A stretch of DNA of 64,000 nucleotides from Lachnospiraceae bacterium (GTDB lineage: Bacteria; Bacillota; Clostridia; Lachnospirales; Lachnospiraceae). The stretch covers positions 56,382-120,381 of the forward strand of contig JAMPFQ010000011.1 in assembly GCA_023664345.1 (NCBI GenBank). The letters run 5' to 3'. The notes under the pieces were generated by a model, which did not search any database, was not told the origin of the DNA, and was given only the letters and a program-made list of their open reading frames with translations. Every line of letters begins with the position of its first letter. Position 1 is the stretch's first letter. This document shows, piece after piece, positions 44,232 to 50,301 of this stretch. The translations under genes were made by a program, and so were the position numbers.

Positions 44232-44259
44232 AACGGCGCACAATTAACTTTGCGCCGTT
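44232..44259. terminator. Hairpin between convergent genes, possible bidirectional terminator
   Basis: AACGGCGCA (44232-44240) pairs with TGCGCCGTT (44251-44259) over 9 bp with a 10-nt loop. It sits between the tetR stop and the end of the minus-strand Rpn-type gene. T tracts are poor on both sides. Confidence 0.5.
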
Positions 44260-44293
44260 AGTCTGTTTACCATTAGGACAAGTGAAGAGTTCT

Positions 44294-45373
44294 TTATTTT
44301 ACGCTTTCCTTATCTGAGAGAAGCCTTTTAAGGCATGCAATTTCAGCGTCTTTATCTGCGATCTGAGCGTTCTTATCTGCGATCTGAGCGTTCTTATCTG
44401 CGATCTGGGCGTCCTTATCTGCGATCTGAGCGTTCTTATCTGCGATCTGAGCGTTCTTATCTGCAATCTGGGCGTCCTTATCCGCAATCTGGGCGTCCTT
44501 ATCCGCAATCTGGGCATCTTTTTCAGCAAGCTCTGCATCCTTATCAGCAAGTGCAGCTTCTTTCCTGGAAAACTCCTCTTCCACATAGTTTTGCCGGCGA
44601 TAATAATCTTCGCGGGCTTCACATTGTAAACGTATTTTCTCTTCCCGGGTCAGCTGGTAGATGGTGTTGGATGCGTCATTGATCAGATCATCTTTCTGTG
44701 CAAGCATTTTGATCTCCTCCCATGTGGTGGACTTAAAAAGGGAAGCCCAATAGTCGATATGATATGACCGGTCCTCCTCGGTGGCCAGATCGATACGAGT
44801 CAAGTTTAACACAGAGAGGCGCAGTTTGTCACTATATAACATATGATTTTTTACGTTGAGGAACTGATAAGTGGCATAAAACTCCGGGTTTTCCGGAAAC
44901 AGAGTAAAATTTAACAGGCCGATCTGGATGGTCGGCTTCGCATAGCGGTAGTCCTGGCCATGCTCCAGATGGTCAAAGGAACGGCAGAGGTAGCTCAGGG
45001 AGCGGTCTGTCCAGTTGTGCTCGTTGATGACCTGCATCTCCAGATTGATATAGGCCTGGTCGTTCATCAGTACTTTGACATCAAGGAAAAAGTCCCTGCT
45101 GTCAATGGTATCACCCAGTTCGATGGGGTTCCTGATGGACACTGTGCGGACCTGTTCGCTGTCCAGGTGCAGCAGGGAGCAGATCAGGCCTTTCAGGACG
45201 CGGTTGTTTTGCTGCAGCAGGGCACGGAACAGATAGTCATTGTACATGGGGATGGAGACAGGGCCGGTGGCGGAATCGAGATCCGTGCCGGAGATGGTTC
45301 CGGGTGAGACATCAGGCCTTATGATGCCGGAAGCCGGATCGATGGGTACATGGTTCGTGTTTTTGCTGTTCAT
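44294..45373 (-). CDS. Rpn/PD-(D/E)XK nuclease-family protein with C-terminal heptad repeats
   Basis: 359 aa. Residues about 40-275 match the recombination-promoting nuclease / YhgA-like family: FLDVKVLMNDQAYINLEMQV carries the D...ExQ core of the PD-(D/E)XK nuclease site, followed by RSLSYLCRSFDHLEHGQDY. Residues about 285-359 are a coiled coil of DKDAQIA heptads encoded by 21-bp repeats. Such proteins are often labelled transposases, but they are DNA nucleases that may act in recombination or phage defence. ATG 45373 has AAGGAGA 6 nt upstream; earlier ATGs overlap that site. Confidence 0.85.
   Translation of the reverse strand: MNSKNTNHVPIDPASGIIRPDVSPGTISGTDLDSATGPVSIPMYNDYLFRALLQQNNRVLKGLICSLLHLDSEQVRTVSIRNPIELGDTIDSRDFFLDVKVLMNDQAYINLEMQVINEHNWTDRSLSYLCRSFDHLEHGQDYRYAKPTIQIGLLNFTLFPENPEFYATYQFLNVKNHMLYSDKLRLSVLNLTRIDLATEEDRSYHIDYWASLFKSTTWEEIKMLAQKDDLINDASNTIYQLTREEKIRLQCEAREDYYRRQNYVEEEFSRKEAALADKDAELAEKDAQIADKDAQIADKDAQIADKNAQIADKNAQIADKDAQIADKNAQIADKNAQIADKDAEIACLKRLLSDKESVK
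44346..44513 (-). repeat. Eight 21-bp in-frame repeats in the Rpn-type gene
   Basis: Eight near-identical units of the pattern GCGTTCTTATCTGCGATCTGA (given without its last base as GCGTTCTTATCTGCGATCTG) run from 44346 to 44513, and two diverged units follow to 44555. Each encodes seven residues, (D/N)AQIADK. Copy-number change would lengthen or shorten the coiled coil without a frameshift. Confidence 0.9.
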
Positions 45374-45788
45374 ATACATTCTCCTTTGCAAGTGTGACAT
45401 GGCATTTTAACTCGATTGGGATCGCAGATCTTTGCAACATGCGCAAAATAACGCGAAACTCCAAGGAAATAGATTGAAAAATAAGCTTGATAGCTTATTT
45501 TTCAATCGGCAATTTGAGTCAGAGCCTCAAATATGCCCTGATCGCAGCCGGGAATTTAAAATTCTCGGCGCGTGTCATCGCAGTAAACGGCTCTGACATG
45601 GAGGATTAAAATGCAGTTTGTGATCTTTGTGGTACAGGGTATAAGCGGCGAAACGCCGCAGGACATTAAGTCATTAGATGACTTAATTTAATAAAACAAT
45701 AACATCTTTTCAGGATAATGTCAATAATAAAATGTTTTTTAATGGTAGCGATAGGTAAATGCTTGTTGAAAAAAATCTGTGATTTTTA
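45374..45788. other. Non-coding, palindrome-rich interval with a structured leader
   Basis: Inverted repeats in order: a 16-bp perfect hairpin (45472-45487 with 45492-45507); long-range GTCAGAGCC/GGCTCTGAC (45518-45526 with 45589-45597), which encloses CCGGGAATTT/AAATTCTCGG (45548-45557 with 45559-45568); GCGGCG/CGCCGC (45645-45650 with 45654-45659); and ATTAAGTCAT/ATGACTTAAT (45665-45674 with 45678-45687). A GGAGG site and a 26-codon ORF follow the long-range stem. From 45692 to 45788 I see only AT-rich sequence. Confidence 0.7.
45611..45691 (+). CDS. Candidate 26-codon ORF behind a structured leader
   Basis: ATG 45611 to TAA 45689-45691, with GGAGG 6-7 nt upstream, immediately after the closing stem GGCTCTGAC. 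The peptide begins MQFVIFVVQGISGETPQD and ends SLDDLI; its first part is hydrophobic. Two hairpins lie inside the coding sequence. It may be a real small protein or a piece of a structured RNA; no similarity is recognised. Confidence 0.3.
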   Translation: MQFVIFVVQGISGETPQDIKSLDDLI

Positions 45789-45817
45789 TTGACAAACAGG
45801 AGGGTGTTTGGTAGAAT
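45789..45817 (+). promoter_or_regulatory. Promoter of the tRNA-Thr gene
   Basis: TTGACA (45789-45794), a 17-nt spacer and TAGAAT (45812-45817), about 47 nt before the tRNA 5' end. This is close to the sigma-A consensus. Confidence 0.85.
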
Positions 45818-45863
45818 AACTCATGGTGGCTGTGGCGGATATATTGTCGCGCAGTCGCGAGAT

Positions 45864-45936
45864 GCTGCTGTGGCTCAGTCGGTAGAGCGTCGCATTGGTA
45901 GTGCGGAGGTCACGGGTCCGATTCCCGTCAGCAGCT
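45864..45936 (+). tRNA. tRNA-Thr (anticodon GGT)
   Basis: A complete cloverleaf: acceptor arms GCTGCTG (45864-45870) and CAGCAGC (45929-45935), D arm GCTC/GAGC, anticodon stem TCGCA/TGCGG with loop TTGGTAG (anticodon GGT), and T arm ACGGG/CCCGT with TCCGATT loop. Discriminator base T at 45936; CCA is not encoded. A promoter precedes it and an intrinsic terminator follows. A conceptual reading frame across it is spurious. Confidence 0.96.
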
Positions 45937-45938
45937 TA

Positions 45939-45967
45939 AGAAAACCCTTGATTTTCAAGGGTTTTCT
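45939..45967 (+). terminator. Intrinsic terminator of tRNA-Thr
   Basis: AGAAAACCCTTGA (45939-45951) pairs perfectly with TCAAGGGTTTTCT (45955-45967) around TTT. The T residues lie in the descending arm. It starts 3 nt after the tRNA. Confidence 0.85.
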
Positions 45968-46027
45968 TGCATCAGGAAGCAAGTGAAGATAATCTATATG
46001 ACAGCTGGCATCAAGGAGGTATCGCAA

Positions 46028-46360
46028 ATGAAGAGAATGTGTATGGTGGTAGCGGTCGTATTATTGGCGCTATCAGGGATACTTATCTATAAAAATGCCA
46101 GCGCCTCAAAACCGGAGGGTTCCACATTAGAAGAAACAGAAGCCATGTTGAGGGAATACAGGGAGGGCAATCCGAATGGCCTGACGCAGGAGCAGATCCG
46201 TGAGATATTGAAAGAATACGCCGAATCCAACCCGGAAAGATTGACCGGGGAGGAGTTCAATGAGAGAGTGGAAGGAAATGTGGTGTCATACGGCGAATCC
46301 GGCGTTGGTTTTGTGAACCATGAAACAGGCGAAGTGATTTTGTATGTCACGAATCCGTGA
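46028..46360 (+). CDS. Small hypothetical protein with an N-terminal membrane anchor
   Basis: 110 aa. One hydrophobic helix (residues about 4-20, MCMVVAVVLLALSGILIY) follows a short basic start, then an acidic helical domain (ETEAMLREYREGNPNGLTQ and EILKEYAESNPERLTGEEF, two similar segments) and a short beta-like end. It looks exported or anchored outside. AAGGAGGT lies 7 nt before ATG 46028. I do not recognise a family. It is probably transcribed alone, ending at the terminator near 46439. Confidence 0.7.
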   Translation: MKRMCMVVAVVLLALSGILIYKNASASKPEGSTLEETEAMLREYREGNPNGLTQEQIREILKEYAESNPERLTGEEFNERVEGNVVSYGESGVGFVNHETGEVILYVTNP

Positions 46361-46438
46361 GACGAGATGTAGGGTTGCTAAAAAATGTATAAAACAGTTA
46401 ATATAGAATTATCCCCATGGGTAACCATGCAATCATCC

Positions 46439-46472
46439 CCCATCGCTTTTTGTAGAGCGATGGGTATTTTTA
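46439..46472 (+). terminator. Intrinsic terminator
   Basis: CCCATCGCT (46439-46447) pairs with AGCGATGGG (46456-46464), followed by TATTTTTATT. It ends the small membrane-anchored gene upstream. Confidence 0.85.
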
Positions 46473-46480
46473 TTCCTGCA

Positions 46481-46592
46481 GGCAATGAGTCACAAGTCCA
46501 GGGAATCATGTGTTCGTATATTACTCCGTTGTTGCATTATAATTTATTTCATTTTGTGTCATAGATTCGACACGATAATATAAATTATAATG
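46481..46592 (+). repeat. Dispersed repeat, copy B, with AT-rich inverted repeat
   Basis: Bases 46481-46510 match 6647-6676 at 28 of 30 positions. The sequence continues into CATTATAATTTAT (46535-46547) and its exact inverted copy ATAAATTATAATG (46580-46592), with GTGTC/GACAC (46556-46560 with 46569-46573) between them. It fills the gap before the ribbon-helix-helix gene. It may be a short palindromic intergenic element, and its inverted repeat could also serve as an operator for the downstream gene. Confidence 0.65.
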
Positions 46593-46624
46593 GCTTTATA
46601 ACATTATGGAGGAAATAACGATTT

Positions 46625-46870
46625 ATGGAAAAATTCGTTGTTGTGCCAAAAGAGGATAAAGCCGTTACCATGACGATTCGTATAGACAGAGTATTGCAGG
46701 AGCAGTATAACGAACTTGCCGCCAAAACCAACCGTTCCAGAAATGAGTTGATTGGCATGGCTTTGCAATATGCTCTTGATAATATGGTGATACAGGATCT
46801 TAAAATAGTGCCAGTTGCCATTTTCGAAAACAGTGAGGTCGGTGATGTTGATTCCCAGGAATATGAATAA
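46625..46870 (+). CDS. Ribbon-helix-helix (CopG/Arc-type) DNA-binding protein
   Basis: 81 aa. The MTIRIDRVLQEQYNELAAKT segment supplies the beta-strand and first helix, and NRSRNELIGMALQYALDNM the second helix, of the ribbon-helix-helix fold, which binds DNA as a dimer. The C-terminal acidic tail (EVGDVDSQEYE) is typical of antitoxin partners, but no toxin gene follows. GGAGG lies about 10 nt before ATG 46625. The inverted repeat at 46535-46592 could be its operator. Confidence 0.75.
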   Translation: MEKFVVVPKEDKAVTMTIRIDRVLQEQYNELAAKTNRSRNELIGMALQYALDNMVIQDLKIVPVAIFENSEVGDVDSQEYE

Positions 46871-46940
46871 TAGATCAACAAACGGATACATTAATGACGG
46901 CGGATTGGATTATGAGTGAAAATATCGGGAGAGGCTCATT

Positions 46941-47114
46941 ATGGAAGATTTACTTGTTTTCGCGGTGGTATGTTTGGTGTTTCTCTGCATGCTTTGGTGG
47001 ATCGTTATCTTTATCGGCAAGCGGATACGCCGGGCAGGCGGCAAATGCCCGCAGGACGGCATTTGCCGGGATGCCGGATGCCGATGGAAATTCTGGTGCG
47101 GGAAACACAGGTGA
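46941..47114 (+). CDS. Small single-pass membrane protein with a cysteine-rich tail, 57 aa
   Basis: ATG 46941 to TGA 47112-47114. GGGAGAGG lies 6 nt upstream, and a strong intrinsic terminator begins 6 nt after the stop, which together support a real gene. Residues 3-26 form one hydrophobic helix (DLLVFAVVCLVFLCMLWWIV). The tail has five closely spaced features: CPQDGICRDAGC, then CRWKFWC-like spacing with basic residues (four Cys in all after residue 35). It could bind a metal or form disulfides. Other frames over this stretch are longer but have no comparable start and end signals. Family unknown. Confidence 0.6.
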   Translation: MEDLLVFAVVCLVFLCMLWWIVIFIGKRIRRAGGKCPQDGICRDAGCRWKFWCGKHR

Positions 47115-47120
47115 TAGGGG

Positions 47121-47155
47121 ATACTTGCCAAATATTGTTTTTGGCAAGTATTTTT
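47121..47155 (+). terminator. Intrinsic terminator after the small cysteine-rich protein
   Basis: ATACTTGCCAAA (47121-47132) pairs perfectly with TTTGGCAAGTAT (47140-47151), followed by a run of T. A 12-bp stem. Confidence 0.9.
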
Positions 47156-47317
47156 CTTGCGCAAGCCATGGTAATTTATGACCGGATGGTATATAATGTG
47201 CTTGGAAAGTAGGTAAGGCCTGAAAATTGGAATTTTAATTTTGAAATTCATGTTGCTGCATGTCCCAAAGTTCCCATTGATCAAGATGCCGCCCGCGCGG
47301 CGGAAAGAGAGGTAAGG

Positions 47318-47863
47318 ATGGACGCACTGAGAAAAGAAGAAGTATACACCACGGCTGATATTTACGCATTGCCGGACGGAGAGCGGGCGGAGTTGATAGA
47401 TGGCAGGATTTATTATATGGCTCCGCCAAATACAAAACACCAAATGCTTGTTTCGGAGTTGCATTATCAAATCAAAGATTATATCAGGCGCAGTCAGGGC
47501 GGGTGCCGGGTATTTCCTGCCCCGTTCGCCGTGTTTTTGAATGAAGATGACACAACCTATGTGGAGCCGGACATATCCGTGATCTGCGACAGGAACAAGA
47601 TCACGAATCGGGGATGTAACGGTGCGCCGGACTGGGTGATCGAGATCGTTTCGCCAGGGAGCAGGTCCATGGATTATTTTACAAAACTGTTTAAGTACCG
47701 GACAGCCGGCGTCAGGGAATATTGGATCGTGGATCCCATAAAACAGCGCGTGATGGTTTATTTCTTTGAAAAAGAAACCATAGAAGAATATTCTTTTGGA
47801 ACGGAAGTCCCGGTGGGGATATATGAAGGATTTGAGATAAGGGTTGAGCAGGCTATCATATGA
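47318..47863 (+). CDS. Uma2-family (DUF820) restriction-endonuclease-fold protein
   Basis: 181 aa. The Uma2 pattern is clear: ELIDGRIYYMAPPNTKHQML, then VEPDISVICDR, then GAPDWVIEIVSPGSRSMDYF and KYRTAGVREYWIVDP. The PD-(D/E)XK active residues are Asp in EPDISV and Glu in WVIEIVSPGS. The family is common in mobile or accessory DNA; its biological role is not established. A GAGAGG site precedes ATG 47318, and a GC-rich hairpin (GCCGC/GCGGC) lies just upstream. A terminator follows 14 nt after the stop. Confidence 0.9.
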   Translation: MDALRKEEVYTTADIYALPDGERAELIDGRIYYMAPPNTKHQMLVSELHYQIKDYIRRSQGGCRVFPAPFAVFLNEDDTTYVEPDISVICDRNKITNRGCNGAPDWVIEIVSPGSRSMDYFTKLFKYRTAGVREYWIVDPIKQRVMVYFFEKETIEEYSFGTEVPVGIYEGFEIRVEQAII

Positions 47864-47877
47864 CTGGCAGAAACGGG

Positions 47878-47906
47878 GACCGCTGTATCATGCAGCGGTC
47901 TTATTG
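47878..47906 (+). terminator. Intrinsic terminator after the Uma2-family gene
   Basis: GACCGCTG (47878-47885) pairs with CAGCGGTC (47893-47900), followed by TTATTG. An 8-bp stem with a modest T tract. Confidence 0.7.
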
Positions 47907-47919
47907 TCTGACAATAAAA

Positions 47920-47974
47920 TGAATAAAAATACACAAAAGGAATATTTATTCAATGAATAATGAATAAATATTCA
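47920..47974. promoter_or_regulatory. Cluster of ARG boxes (ArgR/AhrC operators) before argC
   Basis: TGAATAAATATTCA (47961-47974) is a perfect ARG-box palindrome. GGAATATTTATTCA (47939-47952) is a second box with one mismatch; the two centres are 22 bp apart, about two helical turns, as ArgR hexamers require. TGAATAAAAATACA (47920-47933) is a weaker third site. The site set predicts arginine-dependent repression of the operon that starts at 48122. Confidence 0.85.
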
Positions 47975-48011
47975 ACAAATATAAAAATTTTGCATAAAGA
48001 TAAAAATATAG

Positions 48012-48039
48012 TGGACATTTGCGCAAAAAGTGGTATGAT
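48012..48039 (+). promoter_or_regulatory. Candidate promoter of the arginine operon
   Basis: TGGACA (48012-48017), a 16-nt spacer and TATGAT (48034-48039), ending 82 nt before the argC start and starting 38 nt after the ARG boxes. A promoter inside the boxes cannot be excluded. Confidence 0.6.
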
Positions 48040-48121
48040 TACAAAAGACACTGTTTGACAGGCACTGAAGTGCGGAGGGCGGAACAGATCGCCATCAAGG
48101 GCGATCGAACAGGAGGACAGG

Positions 48122-49180
48122 ATGATCAAAGTTGGTATCATCGGGGCAACCGGTTATGCGGGCGGGGAACTTGTGCGTCTGTTGGCGAACCACAGAGAGG
48201 CGCAGATCGTATGGTATGGCTCCAGAAGCTACATAGATAAAAGGTACAGCGAAGTATATCAGAATATGTTCCGGATCGTGGAGGATATCTGTAGGGACGA
48301 TGATCTGGCGGAACTGGCGGAGCAGGCAGACGTGATCTTCACCGCCACGCCCCAGGGTTTTCTGGCGGGGATCCTGACGGAGGAGATTCTCTCGAAGGTA
48401 AAGATTGTGGATCTGTCCGCGGATTACCGCATCAAGGATGTGGCTGTCTATGAGAAATGGTATGGCATAGAGCACAAGTCGCCCCAGTTCATTCCCGAGG
48501 CAGTGTATGGCCTGTGTGAGATCAATCGGGGGCAGATCACGGATAAGCCCCGCCTGGTGGCGAATCCCGGCTGTTATACCACCTGTTCCATCCTGACGGC
48601 CTATCCGCTGGTAAAAGAGGGGCTGATCGATGTCGGCACGCTGATCGTGGACGCCAAGTCAGGAACTTCCGGCGCGGGGAGAGGGGCGAAAGTGCCCAAC
48701 CTGTTCTGCGAGGTCAATGAGAATATGAAAGCGTACGGCGTTGCCAGCCACCGTCATACGCCGGAGATAGAGGAACAGCTGGGCTATGCGGGAAATTGTC
48801 AGGTGACGATCAGTTTTACCCCTCATCTGGTTCCCATGAACAGGGGGATTCTCTCCACGGAATATGCCACGCTCCGGAAAAAGACGGACGGTACGCTTCC
48901 CACCTATGAGGAGATCAGGGCAGTGTATGATAAATATTATGCCGGGGAAAAGTTCATCCGTGTCCTGGAGAAAGGTGTCTGCCCGGAGACGAAGTGGGTG
49001 GAGGGCAGCAATTATGTGGATATCAATTTCGTGATCGATGAGCGTACTGGCCGCATCATCATGATGGGTGCGCTGGATAATCTGGTAAAAGGCGCCGCAG
49101 GCCAGGCCATACAGAACATGAACCTGATGTTCGGCCTGGAGGAGAGCGAGGGACTGGAACTGATCCCCTGTTTCCCTTAA
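48122..49180 (+). CDS. argC: N-acetyl-gamma-glutamyl-phosphate reductase
   Basis: Reduces N-acetylglutamyl phosphate to the semialdehyde, with NADPH, in arginine synthesis. 352 aa. The Rossmann motif GIIGATGYAGGELVRLLANH opens the protein, the catalytic cysteine is Cys151 in VANPGCYTTCS, and HTPEIEEQL marks the substrate region. GGAGGACAGG precedes ATG 48122. First gene of the operon, behind the ARG boxes. Length is normal. Confidence 0.97.
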   Translation: MIKVGIIGATGYAGGELVRLLANHREAQIVWYGSRSYIDKRYSEVYQNMFRIVEDICRDDDLAELAEQADVIFTATPQGFLAGILTEEILSKVKIVDLSADYRIKDVAVYEKWYGIEHKSPQFIPEAVYGLCEINRGQITDKPRLVANPGCYTTCSILTAYPLVKEGLIDVGTLIVDAKSGTSGAGRGAKVPNLFCEVNENMKAYGVASHRHTPEIEEQLGYAGNCQVTISFTPHLVPMNRGILSTEYATLRKKTDGTLPTYEEIRAVYDKYYAGEKFIRVLEKGVCPETKWVEGSNYVDINFVIDERTGRIIMMGALDNLVKGAAGQAIQNMNLMFGLEESEGLELIPCFP

Positions 49181-49200
49181 AAGCGGAAAGATTTAGGAAT

Positions 49201-49812
49201 ATGTACTGTACCGATATTTCAAAGAGGGAAGAACAGAATGACGACTGGAAAGAGGAGTTAAGGCTCCGAAAGGACTGGAACTGGCTGAGCGGAGCGGTGA
49301 TGATCCAGATAACGGTCTGGTATCTGGCGGCCTTTGGCAGGATAATCCTGTTGAACTGGCTGACCATAAAGGGGTTGTCGGCGGAAAAGGATCCCTTCCA
49401 CGGATGGAACGCGTCGGATGTGGTAAAATGCGTCAGTTTTGTGACCGGGGCAATCCTTGTGATCATGACCATAAAGCTGTCCGCGCTGCTGATCTGCAGG
49501 GCAAACTGGCTGAAACGGAAGCGCCGGGACACAGGCCTTCAGATCGTGCGGAGAAATCCCCTGCGATGGTTCTGGATGATTCCGGCCCAGTGTCTGCTGG
49601 ACATCCTGCTCTTTGGGTGGGCACTCTACATACAGGATTTTCACTGGATAGAACAGCTGGAACAGGGGCCGGTGGAAGGCCATCCGGGGCCGCTGTTGTT
49701 GATAGCTGCCATGTTTTGCGCTGTCTGGCTTACCTTGGGAGCGGCAGTGGCTGCCTGTGTCTGCGCCTGTGTCAGCCGGTATCGGGAAAAGCGTTGGAAA
49801 GGATGTAAATAA
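49201..49812 (+). CDS. Hypothetical membrane protein in the arginine operon
   Basis: 203 aa with about four hydrophobic segments (residues about 24-40, 78-98, 126-146, 165-190), a cytoplasmic basic stretch between the second and third (NWLKRKRRDTGLQIVRRNP), and a basic C-terminus. I recognise no family. It lies 20 nt after argC and ends 4 nt before the acetyltransferase start, so it belongs to the operon. The position suggests a link to arginine or polyamine movement, but that is only context. AGGA lies close to the ATG at 49201, so the start is uncertain. Confidence 0.6.
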   Translation: MYCTDISKREEQNDDWKEELRLRKDWNWLSGAVMIQITVWYLAAFGRIILLNWLTIKGLSAEKDPFHGWNASDVVKCVSFVTGAILVIMTIKLSALLICRANWLKRKRRDTGLQIVRRNPLRWFWMIPAQCLLDILLFGWALYIQDFHWIEQLEQGPVEGHPGPLLLIAAMFCAVWLTLGAAVAACVCACVSRYREKRWKGCK

Positions 49813-49816
49813 GAGG

Positions 49817-50281
49817 ATGGGTAAGAAATCTTTTACCGTCAGGACAATGACGGCGGCGGACTATGACGGGCTGAAGGCTCTGTGGATGACGATCAAAGGC
49901 TTCGGCATCCGCAGCATCGATGATTCCAGGGAGGGTGTGGAGCGCTTTTTAAAGAGGAATCCGGACACCAGCGTGGTGGCGGTGGGGGAGGACGGCGCCA
50001 TTGTAGGCGGGATCCTCTGCGGCCATGACGGCAGGCGGGGCTGCCTGTACCACGTCTGTGTCAGGGAGGATCACAGGCGGCTGGGCATCGGCAAGGCCAT
50101 GGTGGTGTATTGCATGAATGCGCTGAAAGCGGAGCGGATCAATAAGGTAAGCCTGATCGCGTTTACGAAAAATGACGTGGGCAACGCGTTCTGGAACTGC
50201 ATCGGATGGACAAAGCGGGAAGATCTGAATTATTATGACTTTACGTTGAATGAGGCCAACATTACGGCGTTCAATCAATGA
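49817..50281 (+). CDS. GNAT-family N-acetyltransferase in the arginine operon
   Basis: 154 aa from ATG 49817. The acetyl-CoA loop motif is VREDHRRLGIGKAMVVYCMN, with LYHVCV as the preceding strand; FTKNDVGNAFWNCIGW is the conserved C-terminal GNAT segment. A single-domain GNAT acts as N-acetylglutamate synthase in some bacteria, and the location between argC and argJ makes that possible, but the sequence is equally RimI-like. Its stop overlaps the first candidate argJ ATG (50278). The ribosome-binding site is weak. Confidence 0.85.
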   Translation: MGKKSFTVRTMTAADYDGLKALWMTIKGFGIRSIDDSREGVERFLKRNPDTSVVAVGEDGAIVGGILCGHDGRRGCLYHVCVREDHRRLGIGKAMVVYCMNALKAERINKVSLIAFTKNDVGNAFWNCIGWTKREDLNYYDFTLNEANITAFNQ

Positions 50282-50301
50282 GATGCGGGAGGATGAAAGA
50301 A

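Noticed and set aside
44346-44555. Possible CRISPR array
   Set aside because: The 21-bp units are contiguous, have no unique spacers and encode in-frame heptads of the Rpn-type protein.
44294-45373. Transposase and insertion sequence
   Set aside because: The family is sometimes labelled transposase, but no terminal inverted repeats or target duplication are seen; it is treated as a nuclease gene.
45864-45936. Attachment site of an integrated element at tRNA-Thr
   Set aside because: No repeat of the tRNA 3' end and no integrase were found in the window.
45789-45986. 65-codon reading frame across the tRNA-Thr gene
   Set aside because: Its middle is the conceptual translation of the tRNA (AVAQSVERRIGSAEVTG-like), a well-known false ORF, and it begins inside the tRNA promoter.
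46894-47212. Two longer overlapping frames (46894-47181 and 46916-47212) in place of the 57-codon gene
   Set aside because: They lack a good ribosome-binding site and run into the terminator at 47121-47155; the 57-codon frame has both start and stop signals in the right places.
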